A DNA stretch of 64,000 nt, taken from positions 418,861,485-418,925,484 of the forward strand of contig NC_057809.1 of the NCBI RefSeq assembly GCF_018294505.1, read 5' to 3'. Below are positions 47,482 to 59,110 of the stretch, one piece after another. The notes beneath the pieces are model-generated. The model saw only the letters and a list, made by a program, of their open reading frames with translations. It made no database searches and had not been told where the DNA came from. This DNA comes from Triticum aestivum. Lineage: Eukaryota; Streptophyta; Magnoliopsida; Poales; Poaceae. Position 1 is the first letter of the stretch, and the number at the start of each line of letters is the position of its first letter. The position numbers and the translations under genes were made by a program.

Positions 47482-48880
47482 TGATAACCCGCAAGTATAG
47501 GTGATCACAACAGTTTTCAAGGGTAGAGTATTCAACCCAAATTTATTGATTCGGCACAAGGGGAGCCAAAGAAAATTCTCAAGTATTAACAGTTGAGTTG
47601 TCAATTCAACCACACCCGAAAGACTTAATATCTGCAACAAAGTATTTAGTAGCAAAGTAATATGATAGTAGTGGTAACAGTGGCAAAGGTAACAGTAGCG
47701 GTTTCGTGGTGATTGTAACAGTGGCAACGGAGAAGTAACTAAGCAAAGATCAATATGTGAAAAGCTCGTAGGCAATGGATCAGTGATGGATAATTATGTC
47801 GAGTGCGATTCCTCATGCAACAGTTATAACATAGGGTGACACAGAACTAGCTCCAATTCATCAATGTAATGTAGGCATGTATTCTGAATATAGTCATGCG
47901 TGCTTATGGAAAAGAACTTGCATGACATCTTTTGTCCTACCCTCTCGAGGAAGCGGGGTCCTATTGGAAACTAAGGATATTAAGGCCTCCTTTTAATAGA
48001 GTACCGGACCAAAGCATTAACACTTAGTGAATACATGAACTCCTCAAACTACGGTCATCACCGGTAAGTATCCCGATTATTGTCACTTCGGGGTTAACGG
48101 ATAATATCACATAATAGGTGACTATAGACTTGCAAGATAGGATCAAGAACTCACATATATTCATGAAAACATAATAGGTTCAGATCTGAAATCATGGTAC
48201 TCGGGCCCTAGTGACAAGCATTAAGCATAGCAAATCATAGCAACATCAATCTCAGAACATAGTGGATACTAGGGATCAAACTCTAACAAAACTAACTCGA
48301 TTGCATGATAAATCTCATCCAACCCATCACCGTCCAGCAAGCCTACGATGGAATTACTCACGCACGGCGGTGAGCATCATGAAATTGGTGATGGAGGATG
48401 GTTGATGACGACGACGGGGACGGATTCCCCTCTTTGGAGCCCCGAACGGACTCCAGATCAGCCCTCCCGAGAGGTTTAAGGGCTTGGCGGCGGCTCCGTA
48501 TCGTAAAACATGATGAATCCTTCTCCTTGATTTTTTTCTCCCCGAAAGTGAATATATAGAGTTGGAGTTGATGTCGGAGGAGCTCCATGGGGCCCACGAG
48601 GTAGGGGGCGCGCCCAGGGGGTAGGCGCGCCCCCACCCTCGTGGCTAGGGTGTGGGCCCCCTGGTCTTGATCTTTTGCCAGGATTTTTTATTATTTCCAA
48701 AAATACGCTCCATTAAGTTTCAGGTCATTCCAAGAACTTTTGTTTCTACACATTAATAACACCATGGAAATTCTGCTTAGAACAGCGTTAGTCCGGGTTA
48801 GTTCCATTCAAATCATGCAAGTTAGAGTCTAAAATAAGGGCAAAAGTGTTTGGAAAAGTAGATACGACGGAGACGTATCA
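47482..48880 (-). repeat. Array LTR 5 (chimeric)
   Basis: 1399 bp. Left edge has AACCCGCAAG and GATTCGGCAC, both shared only with LTR 6, which marks a recent pairwise duplication. Confidence 0.88.
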
Positions 48881-49569
48881 CTATATCATTTAATTTAATA
48901 AGATGTGCCACAACAGTTTCAGATTCATAGCCATAAAAAGGATCAGATTCAACCAAAGTAATTATCGCGGGATCTACAGATAAATCATAATCCTTATCGG
49001 AAATATAGATAAGTGAAGTAGCAAAAGCAGGGTCATATTTCATTCTAGCATTCAAAGATTTTTCTTTAAGCTTATCTAATAATTTTGTAAGATCATATCT
49101 ATCATTGCAAGCTAAAAAGTCTCTAGCAGTTTCTTCATCCATAACATAACCCTCAGGCACAACAGGCAATTCATATCTAGGGGGAGAACCTTCATCATCA
49201 ATATTATCAGTTTCAATAATTTCATTCTCTCTAACCCTAGCAAGGTTTTCATCAAGAAATTCACCTAGTGGCACAGTATTATCAAGCATAGAAGTAGTTT
49301 CATCATAAGTATCATGCAAACAAGAAGTGGCATCATCAATAACATGCGACATATCAGAATCAATAGCATGTGTAGGTGTCGCAAGTTACTCATAACAGAA
49401 GGTGAATCAAGTGCAGAGCTAGATGGCAGTTCCTTACCTCCCCTCGTAGTTGAGGGCAAATTCTTGGTTCTTTTATCTTTCAAGTTCTTCATAGTGATCA
49501 ACAGATATAAATCCCAAGTGACTCAAAGATAGAGCTATGCTCCCCGGCAACAGCGCCAGAAAATAGTCT
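48881..49569 (-). pseudogene. Array unit 6: gag N-terminus with a frameshift
   Basis: A T is missing near 49386 (GCAAGTTACTC instead of GCAAGTTTACTC), splitting the frame. Otherwise closest to unit 5. Confidence 0.82.
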
Positions 49570-50970
49570 TGATAACCCGCAAGTATAGGGGATCACAACA
49601 GTTTTCGAGGGTAGAGTATTCAACCCAAATTTATTGATTCGGCACAAGGGGAGCCAAAGAAAATTCTCAAGTATTAACAGTTGAGTTGTCAATTCAACCA
49701 CACCCGAAAGACTTAATATCTGCAACAAAGTATTTAGTAGCAAAGTAATATGATAGTAGTGGTAACAGTGGCAAAGGTAACAGTAGCGGTTTCGTAGTGA
49801 TTGTAACAGTGGCAATGGAAAAGTAACTAAGCAAAGATCAATATGTGAAAAGCTCATAGGCAATGGATCAGTGATGGATAATTATGTCGGGTGCGATTCC
49901 TCATGCAACAGTTATAACATAGGGTGACACAGAACTAGCTCCAATTCATCAATGTAATGTAGGCATGTATTCTGAATATAGTCATGCGTGATTATGGAAA
50001 AGAACTTGCATGACATCTTTTGTCCTACACTTCCGAGGCAGCGGGGTCCTATTGGAAACTAAGGATATTAAGGCCTCCTTTTAATAGAGTACCGGACCAA
50101 AGCATTAACACTTAGTGAATACATGAACTCCTCAAACTACGGTCATCACCGGTAAGTATCCCGATTATTGTCACTTCGGGGTTAACGGATAATATCACAT
50201 AATAGGTGACTATAGACTTGCAAGATAGGATCAAGAACTCACATATATTCATGAAAACATAATAGGTTCAGATCTGAAATCATGGTACTCGGGCCCTAGT
50301 GACAAGCATTAAGCATAGCAACTCATAGCAACATCAATGTCAGAACATAGTGGATACTAGGGATCAAACTCTAACAAAACTAACTCGATTGCATGATAAA
50401 TCTCATCCAACCCATCACCGTCCAGCAAGCCTACGATGGAATTACTCACGCACGGCGGTGAGCATCATGAAATTGGTGATGGAGGATGGTTGATGACGAC
50501 GACGGGGACGGATTCCCCTCTCTAGAGCCCCGAACGGACTCCAGATCAGCCCTCCCGAGAGGTTTAAGGGCTTTGCGGCGGCTCCGTATCGTAAAACATG
50601 ATGAATCCTTCTCCTTCATTTTTTCTCCCCGAAAGTGAATATACATAGTTGGAGTTGAGGTCGGAGGAGCTCCATGGGGCCCACGAGGTAGGGGGGCGCG
50701 CCCAGGGGGGTAGGCGCGCCCCCACCCTCGTGGCTAGGGTGTGGGCCCCCTGGTCTGGATCTTTTGCCAGGATTTTTTTATTATTTCCAAAAATACGCTC
50801 CGTTAAGTTTCAAGTCATCCCGAGAACTTTTGTTTCTACACATTAATAACACCATGGAAATTCTCCTTAGAACAGCGTTAGTCCGGGTTAGTTCCATTCA
50901 AACCAAGCAAGTTAGAGCCTAAAATAAGGGCAAAAGTGTTTGGAAAAGTAGATACGATGGAGACGTATCA
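49570..50970 (-). repeat. Array LTR 6 (chimeric)
   Basis: 1401 bp. Shares GCAAG and CGGCAC left-edge variants with LTR 5 and has GGGCTTTGCGG where others have GGGCTTGGCGG. Confidence 0.88.
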
Positions 50971-51661
50971 CTATATCATTTAATTTAATAAGATGTGCCA
51001 CAACAGTTTCAGATTCATAGCCATAAAAAGGATCAGATTCAACCAAAGTAATTATCGCAGGATCTACAGATAAATCATAATACTTATCGGAAATATAGAT
51101 AAGTGAAGTAGCAAAAGCAGGGTCATATTTCATTCTAGCATTCAAAGATTTTTCTTTAAGCTTATCTAATAATTTCGTAAGATCATATCTATCATTGCAA
51201 GCTAAAAAGTCTCTAGCAGTTTCTTCATCCATAACATAACCCTCAGGCACAACAGGCAATTCATATCTAGGGGGAGAGCCTTCATCATCAATATTATCAG
51301 TTTCAATAATTTCATTCTCTCTAACCCTAGCAAGGTTTTCATCAAGAAATTCACCTAGTGGCACAGTATTATCAAGCATAGAAGTAGTTTCATCATAAGT
51401 ATCATGCAAAGCAGAAGTGGCATCATCAATAACATGCGACATATCAGAATCAATAGCATGTGTAGGTGTCGCAAGTTTACTCATAATAGAAGGTGAATCA
51501 AGTGCAGAGCTAGATGGTAGTTCCTTACCTCCCCTCGTAGTTGAGGGCAAATTCTTGGTTCTTTTATCTTTCAAGTTCTTCATAGTGATCAACAGATATA
51601 AATCCCAAGTGACTCAAAGAATAGAGCTATGCTCCCCGGCAACAGCGCCACAAAATAGTCT
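50971..51661 (-). pseudogene. Array unit 7: open gag N-terminus
   Basis: Open frame with a DKYYDLS private change. The leader has GCGCCACAAAATAG next to the primer site instead of GCGCCAGAAAATAG. Confidence 0.82.
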
Positions 51662-53063
51662 TGATAACCCACAAGTATAGGGGATCACAACAGTTTTCGA
51701 GGGTAGAGTATTCAACCCAAATTTATTGATTCGACACAAGGGGAGCCAAAGGAAATTCTCAAGTATTAACAGTTGAGTTGTCAATTCAACCGCACCTGAA
51801 AGACTTAATATCTGCAACAAAGTATTTAGTAGCAAAGTATTATGATAGTAGTGGTAACAGTGGCAAAGGTAACAGTAGCGGTTTCGTGGTGATTGTAAAA
51901 GTGGCAACGGAAAAGTAACTAATCAAAGATCAATATGTGAAAAGCTCGTAGGCAATGGATTAATGATGGATAATTATGTCGGTTGCGATTCCTCATGCAA
52001 CAGTTATAACATAGGGTGACACAGAACTAGCTCCAATTCATCAATGTAATGTAGGCATGTATTCTGAATATAGTCATATGTGCTTATGGAAAAGAACTTG
52101 CATGACATCTTTTGTCCTACCCTCCCGAGGCAGCGGGGTCCTATTGGAAACTAAGCATATTAAGGCCTTCTTTCAATAGAATACCGGACCAAAGCATTAA
52201 CACTTAGTGAATACATGAACTCCTCAAACTACGGTCATCACCGGTAAGTATCCCGATTATTGTCACTTCGGGGCTAACGGATCATATCACATAATAGGTG
52301 ACTATAGACTTGCAAGATAGGATCAAGAACTCACATATATTCATGAAAACATAATAGGTTCAGATCTGAAATCATGGCACTCGGGCCCTAGTGACAAGCA
52401 TTAAGCATAGCAAAGTCATAGCAACATCAATCTCAGAACATAGTGGATACTAGGGATCAAACCCTAACAAAACTAACTCGATTGCATGATAAATCTCATC
52501 CAACCCATCACCGTCCAGCAAGCCTACGATGGAATTACTCACGCACGGCAGTGAGCATCATGAAATTGGTGATGGAGGATGGTTGATGATGACGACGGGG
52601 ACGGATTCCCCTCTCCGGAGCCCCGAACGGACTCCAAATCATCCCTCCCGAGAGGTTTTCGGGATTGGCGGCGGCTCCGTATCGTAAAACACGATGAATC
52701 CTTCTCCTTGATTTTTTCTCCCCGAAAGTGAATATATAGAGTTGGAGTTGAGGTCGGAGGAGCTCCATGGGGCCCACGAGGTAGGGGGGCGCGCCCAGGG
52801 GGGTAGGCGCGCCCCCACCCTCATGGCTAGGGTGTGGGCCCCCTGGTCTTGATCTTTTGCCAGGATTTTTTTATTATTTCCAAAAATACGCTCCGTTAAG
52901 TTTCAGGTCATTCTGAGAACTTTTGTTTCTGCACATTAATAAAACGATGGAAATTCTCCTTAGAACAGCGTTAGTCCGGGTTAGTTCCATTCAAATCATG
53001 CAAGTTAGAGTCTAAAATAAGGGCAAAAGTGTTTGGAAAAGTAGATACGACGAAGACGTATCA
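51662..53063 (-). repeat. Array LTR 7 (chimeric)
   Basis: 1402 bp. Shares GGGGCTAACGGATC with LTRs 8 and 9 and GGTTTTCGGGATTGG with LTR 8, so it forms a subgroup with them. Confidence 0.88.
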
Positions 53064-53754
53064 CTATATCATTTAATTTAATAAGATGTGCCACAACAGT
53101 TTCAGATTCATAGCCATAAAAAGGATCGGATTCAACCAAAGTAATTATCGCGGGATCTACAGATAAATCATAATCCTTATCGGAAATATAGATAAGTGAA
53201 GTAGCAAAAGCAGGGTCATATTTCATTCTAGCATTCAAAGATTTTTCTTTAAGCTTATCTAATAATTTCGTAAGATCATATCTATCATTGCAAGCTAAAA
53301 AGTCTCTAGCAGTTTCTTCATCCATAACATAACCCTCAGGCACAACAGGCAATTCATATCTAGGGGGAGAACCTTCATCATCAATATTATCAGTTTCAAT
53401 AATTTCATTCTCTCTAACCCTAGCAAGGTTTTCATCAAGAAATTCACCTAGTTGCATAGTATTATCAAGCATAGAAGTAGTTTCATCATAAGTATCATGC
53501 AAAGCAGAAGTGGCATCATCAATAACATGCGACATATCAGAATCAATAGCATGTGTAGGTGTCGCAAGTTTACTCATAACAGAAGGTGAATCAAGTGCAG
53601 AGCTAGATGGCAGTTCCTTACCTCCCCTCGTAGTTGAGGGCAAATTCTTGGTTCTTTTATCTTTCAAGTTCTTCATAGTGATCAATAGATATAAATCCCA
53701 AGTGACTCAAAGAATAGAGCTATGCTCCCCGGCAACAGCGCCAGAAAATAGTCT
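53064..53754 (-). pseudogene. Array unit 8: open gag N-terminus
   Basis: Open frame with private NTMQLGEF where other units have NTVPLGEF. Confidence 0.82.
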
Positions 53755-55158
53755 TGATAACCCACAAGTATAGGGGATCACAACAGTTTTTGAGGGTAGA
53801 GTATTCAACCCAAATTTATTGATTCGACACAAGGGGAGCCAAAGGAAATTCTCAAGTATTAACAGTTGAGTTGTCAATTCAACCGCACCTGAAAGACTTA
53901 ATATCTGCAACAAAGTATTTAGTAGGAAAGTAATATGATAGTAGTGGTAACAGTGGCAAAGGTAACAGTAGCGGTTTCGTGGTGATTGTAAAAGTGGCAA
54001 CGGAAAAGTAACTAATCAAAGATCAATATGTGAAAATCTCATAGGCAATGGATCAATGATGGATAATTATGTCGGGTGCGATTCCTCATGCAACAGTTAT
54101 AACATAGGGTGACACAGAACTAGCTCCAATTCATCAATGTAATGTAGGCATGTATTCTGAATATAGTCATACGTGCTTATGGAAAAGAACTTGCATGACA
54201 TCTTTTGTCCTACCCTCTCGAGGCAGCGGGGTCCTATTGGAAACTAAGCATATTAAGGCCTCCTTTTAATAGAATACCGGACCAAAGCATTAACACTTAG
54301 TGAATACATGAACTCCTCAAACTACGGTCATCACCGGTAAGTATCCCGATTATTGTCACTTCGGGGCTAACGGATCATATCACATAATAGGTGACTATAG
54401 ACTTGCAAGATAGGATCAAGAACTCACATATATTCATGAAAACATAATAGGTTCAGATCTGAAATCATGGCACTCGGGCCCTAGTGACAAGCATTAAGCA
54501 TAGCAAAGTCATAGAAACATCAATCTCAGAACATAGTGGATACTAGGGATCAAACCCTAACAAAACTAACTCGGTTGCATGATAAATCTCATCCAACCCA
54601 TCACCGTCCAGCAAGCCTACGATGGAATTACTCACGCACGACGGTGAGCATCATGAAATTGGTGATGGAGGATGGTTGATGATGACGACGGGGACGGATT
54701 CCCCTCTCCGGAGCCCCGAACGGACTCCAAATCATCCCTCCCGAGAGGTTTTCGGGATTGGCGGCGGCTCCGTATCGTAAAACACGATGAATCCTTCTCC
54801 TTGAATTTTTTTCTCCCCGAAAGTGAATATATAGAGTTGGAGTTGAGGTCGGAGGAGCTCCATGGGGCCCACGAGGTAAGGGGGCGCGCCGAGGGGGGTA
54901 GGCGCGCCCCCACCCTCGTGGCTAGGGTGTGGGCCCCCTGGTCTTGATCTTTTGCCAGGATTTTTTTATTATTTCCAAAAATACGCTCCGTTAAGTTTCA
55001 GGTCATTCCGAGAACTTTTGTTTCTGCACATTAATAAAACCATGGAAATTCTCCTTAGAACAGCGTTAGTCCGGGTTAGTTCCATTCAAATCATGCAAGG
55101 TAGAGTCTAAAATAAGGGCAAAAGTGTTTGGAAAAGTAGATACGATGGAGACGTATCA
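53755..55158 (-). repeat. Array LTR 8 (chimeric)
   Basis: 1404 bp. Shares CCAAATCATCCC and the CGGGATTGG change with LTR 7. Confidence 0.88.
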
Positions 55159-55849
55159 CTATATCATTTAATTTAATAAGATGTGCCACAACAGTTTCAG
55201 ATTCATAGCCATAAAAAGGATCGGATTCAACCAAAGTAATTATCGCGGGATCTACAGATAAATCATAATCCTTATCGGAAATATAGGTAAGTGAAGTAGC
55301 AAAAGCAGGGTCATATTTCATTCTAGCATTCAAAGATTTTTCTTTAAGCTTCGCTAATAATTTCGTAAGATCATATCTATCATTGCAAGCTAAAAAGTCT
55401 CTAGCAGTTTCTTCATCCATAACATAACCCTCAGGCACAACAGGCAATTTATATCTAGGGGGAGAACCTTAATCATCAATATTATCAGTTTCAATAATTT
55501 CATTCTCTCTAACCCTAGCAAGGTTTTCATCAAGAAATTCACCTAGTGGCACAGTATTATCAAGCATAGAAGTAGTTTCATCATAAGTATCATGCAAAGT
55601 AGAAGTGGCATCATCAATAACATGCGACATATCAGAATCAATAGCATGTGTAGGTGTCGCAAGTTTACTCATAACAGAAGGTGAATCAAGTGCAGAGCTA
55701 GATGGCAGTTCCTTACCTCCCCTCATAGTTGAGGGCAAATTCTTGGTTCTTTTATCTTTCAAGTTCTTCATAGTGATCAGCAGATATAAATCCCAAGTGA
55801 CTCAAAGAATAGAGCTATGCTCCCCGGCAACAGCGCCAGAAAATAGTCT
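55159..55849 (-). pseudogene. Array unit 9: gag N-terminus with an in-frame stop
   Basis: TTCATC has become TTAATC at about 55470, giving TAA after NIDD. The frame is open on either side. Private changes are TMRGG and SLTYIS. Confidence 0.82.
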
Positions 55850-57250
55850 TGATAACCCACAAGTATAGGGGATCACAACAGTTTTTGAGGGTAGAGTATT
55901 CAACCCAAATTTATTGATTCGACACAAGGGGAGCCAATGGAAATTCTCAAGTATTAACAGTTGAGTTGTCAATTCAACCGCACCTGAAAGACTTAATATC
56001 TGCAACAAAGTATTTAGTAGCAAAGTAATATGATAGTAGTGGTAACAGTGGCAAAGGTAACAGTAGCGGTTTCGTGGTGATTGTAAAAGTGGCAACGGAA
56101 AAGTAACTAATCAAAGATCAATATGTGAAAAGCTCGTAGGCAATGGATCAATGATGGATAATTATGTCGGGTGCGATTCCTCATGCAACAGTTATAACAT
56201 AGGGTGACACAGAACTAGCTCCAATTCATCAATGTAATGTAGCATGTATTCTGAATATAGTCATACGTGCTTATGGAAAAGAACTTGCATGACATCTTTT
56301 GTCCTACCCTCCCGAGGCAGCGGGGTCCTATTGGAAACTAAGCATATTAAGGCCTCCTTTTAATAGAGTACCGGACCAAAGCATTAACACTTAGTGAATA
56401 CATGAACTCCTCAAACTACGGTCATCACCGGTAAGTATCCCGATTATTGTCACTTCGGGGCTAACGGATCATATCACATAATAGGTGACTATAGACTTGC
56501 AAGATAGGATCAAGAACTCACATATATTCATGAAAACATAATAGGTTCAGATCTGAAATCATGGCACTCGGGCCCTAGTGACAAGCTTTAAGCATAGCAA
56601 AGTCATAGCAACATGAATCTCAGAACATTGTGGATACTAGGGATCAAACCCTAACAAAACTAACTCGATTGCATGATAAATCTCATCCAACCCATCACCG
56701 TCCAGCAAGCCTACGATGGAATTACTCACGCACGGCGGTGAGCATCATGAAATTGGTGATGGAGGATGGTTGATGATGACGACGGGGACGGATTCCCCTC
56801 TCCGGAGCCCCGAACGGACTCTAGATCATCCCTCCCAAGAGGTTTTGGGGCTTGGCGGCGGCTCCGTATCGTAAAACACGATGAATCCTTCTCCTTGATT
56901 TTTTTCTCCCTGAAAGTGAATATATAGAGTTGGAGTTGAGGTCGGAGGAGCTCCATGGGGCCCACGAGGTAGGGGGCGCGCCCAAGGGGGTAGGCGCGCC
57001 CCCAGCCTCGTGGCTAGGGTGTGGGCCCCCTGGTCTTGATCTTTTGCCAGGAATTTTTTATTGTTTCCAAAAATACGCTTCGTGAAGTTTCAGGTCATTC
57101 CGAGAACTTTTGTTTCTGCACATAAATAACACCATGGAAATTCTGCTGAGAACAGCGTCAGTCCGGGTTAGTTCCATTCAAATCATGCAAGTTAGAGTCT
57201 AAAATAAGGGCAAAAGTGTTTGGAAAAGTAGATACGACGGAGACGTATCA
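55850..57250 (-). repeat. Array LTR 9 (chimeric, ancestral right edge)
   Basis: 1401 bp. Its right end keeps GTGAAGTTTC and CACATAAATAAC as in B's own 5' LTR, whereas LTRs 1-8 share GTTAAGTTTC or close variants and CATTAATAA. This suits the first recombinant LTR, sitting next to the original unit 10. Confidence 0.88.
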
Positions 57251-57941
57251 CTATATCATTTAATTTAATAAGATGTGCCACAACAGTTTCAGATTCATAG
57301 CCATAAAAAGGATCAGATTCAACCAAAGTAATTATCTCTGGATCTACACATAAATCATAATCCTTATCGGAAATATAGATAAGTGAAGTAGCAAAAGCAG
57401 GGTCATATTTCATTCTAGCATTCAAAGATTTTTCTTTAAGCTTAGCTAATACTTTCTTAAGATCATATCTATAATTGCAAGCTAAAAAGTCTCTAGCAGT
57501 TTCTTCATCCATAACATAACCCTCAGTTACATCATGCAATTCATATCTAGGGGGAGAACCTTCATCATCAATATTATCAGTTTCAATAATTTCATTCTCT
57601 CTAACCCTAGCAAGTTGTTCATCAAGAAATTCACCTAGTGGCACAGTATTATCAAGCATAGAAGTAGTTTCATCATAAGTATCATGCAAACAAGAAGTGG
57701 CATCATCAATAACATGCGACATATCAGAATCAATAGCATGTGTAGGTGTCGCAAGTTTACTCATAACAGAAGGTGAATCAAGTGCAGAGCTAGATGGCAG
57801 TTCCTTACCTCCCCTCGTAGTTGAGGGCAAATTCTTGGTTCTTTTATCTTTCAAGTTCTTCATAGTGATCAACAGATATAAATCCCAAGTGACTCAAAGA
57901 ATAGAGCTATGCTCCCCGGCAACAGCGCCAGAAAATAGTCT
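57251..57941 (-). pseudogene. Array unit 10: gag N-terminus next to the original 5' LTR of A
   Basis: Open frame. Shares CNYRYDLKK and the ATTATCTC.GGATC block with unit 1, the other edge unit. Followed by the primer site at 57912-57930 and the A-type LTR. Confidence 0.85.
57912..57930 (-). other. Primer-binding site of element A
   Basis: The minus strand reads TGGCGCTGTTGCCGGGGAG, 11 nt from the LTR and one base different from the Asp-tRNA type site. It is present in every array unit. Confidence 0.75.
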
Positions 57942-59110
57942 TGATAACCCACAAGTATAGGGGATCACAACAGTTTTCGAGGGTAGAGTATTCAACCCAA
58001 ATTTATTGATTCGACACAAGAGGAGCCAAAGAAAATTCTCAAGTATTAATAGTTGAGTTGTCAATTCAACCGCACCTGAAAGACTTAATATCTGCAACAA
58101 AGCATTTAGTAGCAAAGTAATATGATAGTAGTGGTAACAGTGGCAAAGGTAACAGTAGCGGTTTCGTGGTGATTGTAACAGTGGCAACGGAAAAGTAACT
58201 AAGCAAAGATCAATATGTGAAAAGCTCGTAGGCAATGGATCAGTGATGGATAATTATGTCGGGTGCGATTCCTCATGCAACAATTATAACATAGGGTGAC
58301 ACAGAACTAGCTCCAATTCATCAATGTAATGTAGGCATGTATTCTGAATATAGTCATGCGTGCTTATGGAAAAGAACCGGCATGACATCTTTTGTCCTAC
58401 CCTCCCGAGGCAGCGGAGTCCTATTGGAAACTAAGGATATTAAGGCCTCCTTTTAATAGAGTACCGGACCAAAGGATTAACACTTAGTGAATACATGAAC
58501 TCCTCAAACTACGGTCATCACCGGTAAGTATCCCGATTATTGTCACTTCGGGGTTAACGGATCATATCACATAATAGGTGACTATAGACTTGCAAGATAG
58601 GATCAAGATCTCACATATATTCATGAAAACATAATAGGTTCAGATCTGAAATCATGGCACTCGGGCCCTAGTGACAAGCATTAAGCACAACAAAGTCATA
58701 GCAACATCAATCTCAGAACATAATGGATACTAGGGATCAAACTCTAACAAAACTAACTCGATTGCATGATAAATCTCATCCAACCCATCACCGTCCAGCA
58801 AGCCTACGATGGAATTACTCACGCATGGCGGTGAGCATCATGAAATTGGTGATGTACGAAGCTTGATGATGACGATGGCGACAGATTCCCTCTCCGGAGC
58901 CCTGAACGGACTCCAGATCAGCCCTCCCGAAAGAGATTAGGGTTTGGCGGCGGCTCCGTATTGTAAAACGCGATGAATCCTTCTCTCTAATTTTTTTCTC
59001 CCTGAACGTGAATATATAGAGTTGGAGTTGAGGTCGGTGGAGCACCAAGGGGCCCATGAGGCAGGGGGCGCGTCCGGGGGGTAGGTGCGCCCCCACCCTC
59101 GTGGACAGGG
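57942..59110 (-). repeat. 5' LTR of element A (array LTR 10), cut by element E
   Basis: 1169 bp of an expected 1.37-1.40 kb. It is A type to its cut end: GATGGCGACAG, GAGAGATTAGGG-like and GGAGCACCA blocks match 3770-5143, not the chimeric LTRs. The missing 0.23 kb should lie beyond E, to the right of the window. Confidence 0.9.

Larger units (their letters stand above)
3770..59110 (-). mobile_element. Element A: non-autonomous Gypsy-type LTR retrotransposon (outer shell of the nest)
   Basis: Minus-strand order: 5' LTR (57942-59110, cut by E), primer-binding site (57912-57930), gag N-terminus (57251-57941), then after the tandem array and element B the gag body and protease (11093-8996), a U3-like segment, an extra ORF (8209-7184), a 2-kb non-coding tail, a polypurine tract and the 3' LTR (3770-5143). 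The two A LTRs share variants absent from B, such as TAAGTATCCCG in place of B's GAGTGGTCCCG, and a GGAGCACCA block where B has GGAGCTCCA. Without insertions and array the element would be about 9.5 kb. No reverse transcriptase, RNase H or integrase is encoded. Confidence 0.85.
36994..59110 (-). repeat. Tandem array of LTR plus gag-N-terminus units, period about 2.09 kb
   Basis: Eleven LTRs alternate with ten 689-692 bp internal segments, all in the same orientation. Internal segments start at 38413, 40508, 42602, 44697, 46792, 48881, 50971, 53064, 55159 and 57251, so spacings are 2089-2095 bp. Every junction is GTATCA followed by ctatatcattt on one side and a primer-binding site plus 11 nt on the other. 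No separate target duplications flank the units, which rules out independent insertions. LTRs 1-9 are A/B chimeras. Confidence 0.93.

Noticed and set aside
38860..57960. Repeated plus-strand 87-codon frames starting MASSITCDISES
   Set aside because: They are antisense shadows of the gag N-terminus in each unit and have no support of their own. They repeat only because the array repeats.
36994..59110. CRISPR-like or classical short-unit satellite
   Set aside because: The period is about 2.09 kb and every unit is fully explained by an LTR plus a gag fragment. There are no short repeats with unique spacers.
36994..59110. Ten independent insertions of short elements, or an assembly artefact
   Set aside because: Independent insertions would each bring new target duplications and varied junctions; all junctions here are the same. 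A simple artefact would give identical copies, but units differ by private substitutions, stops and indels. The exact copy number could still be misassembled.
3770..59110. Assigning A and B to a named Triticeae family
   Set aside because: The LTR style is familiar from wheat and barley Gypsy families, but I could not decide the name from memory with enough certainty. A repeat-database search with 11094-12510 would settle it.
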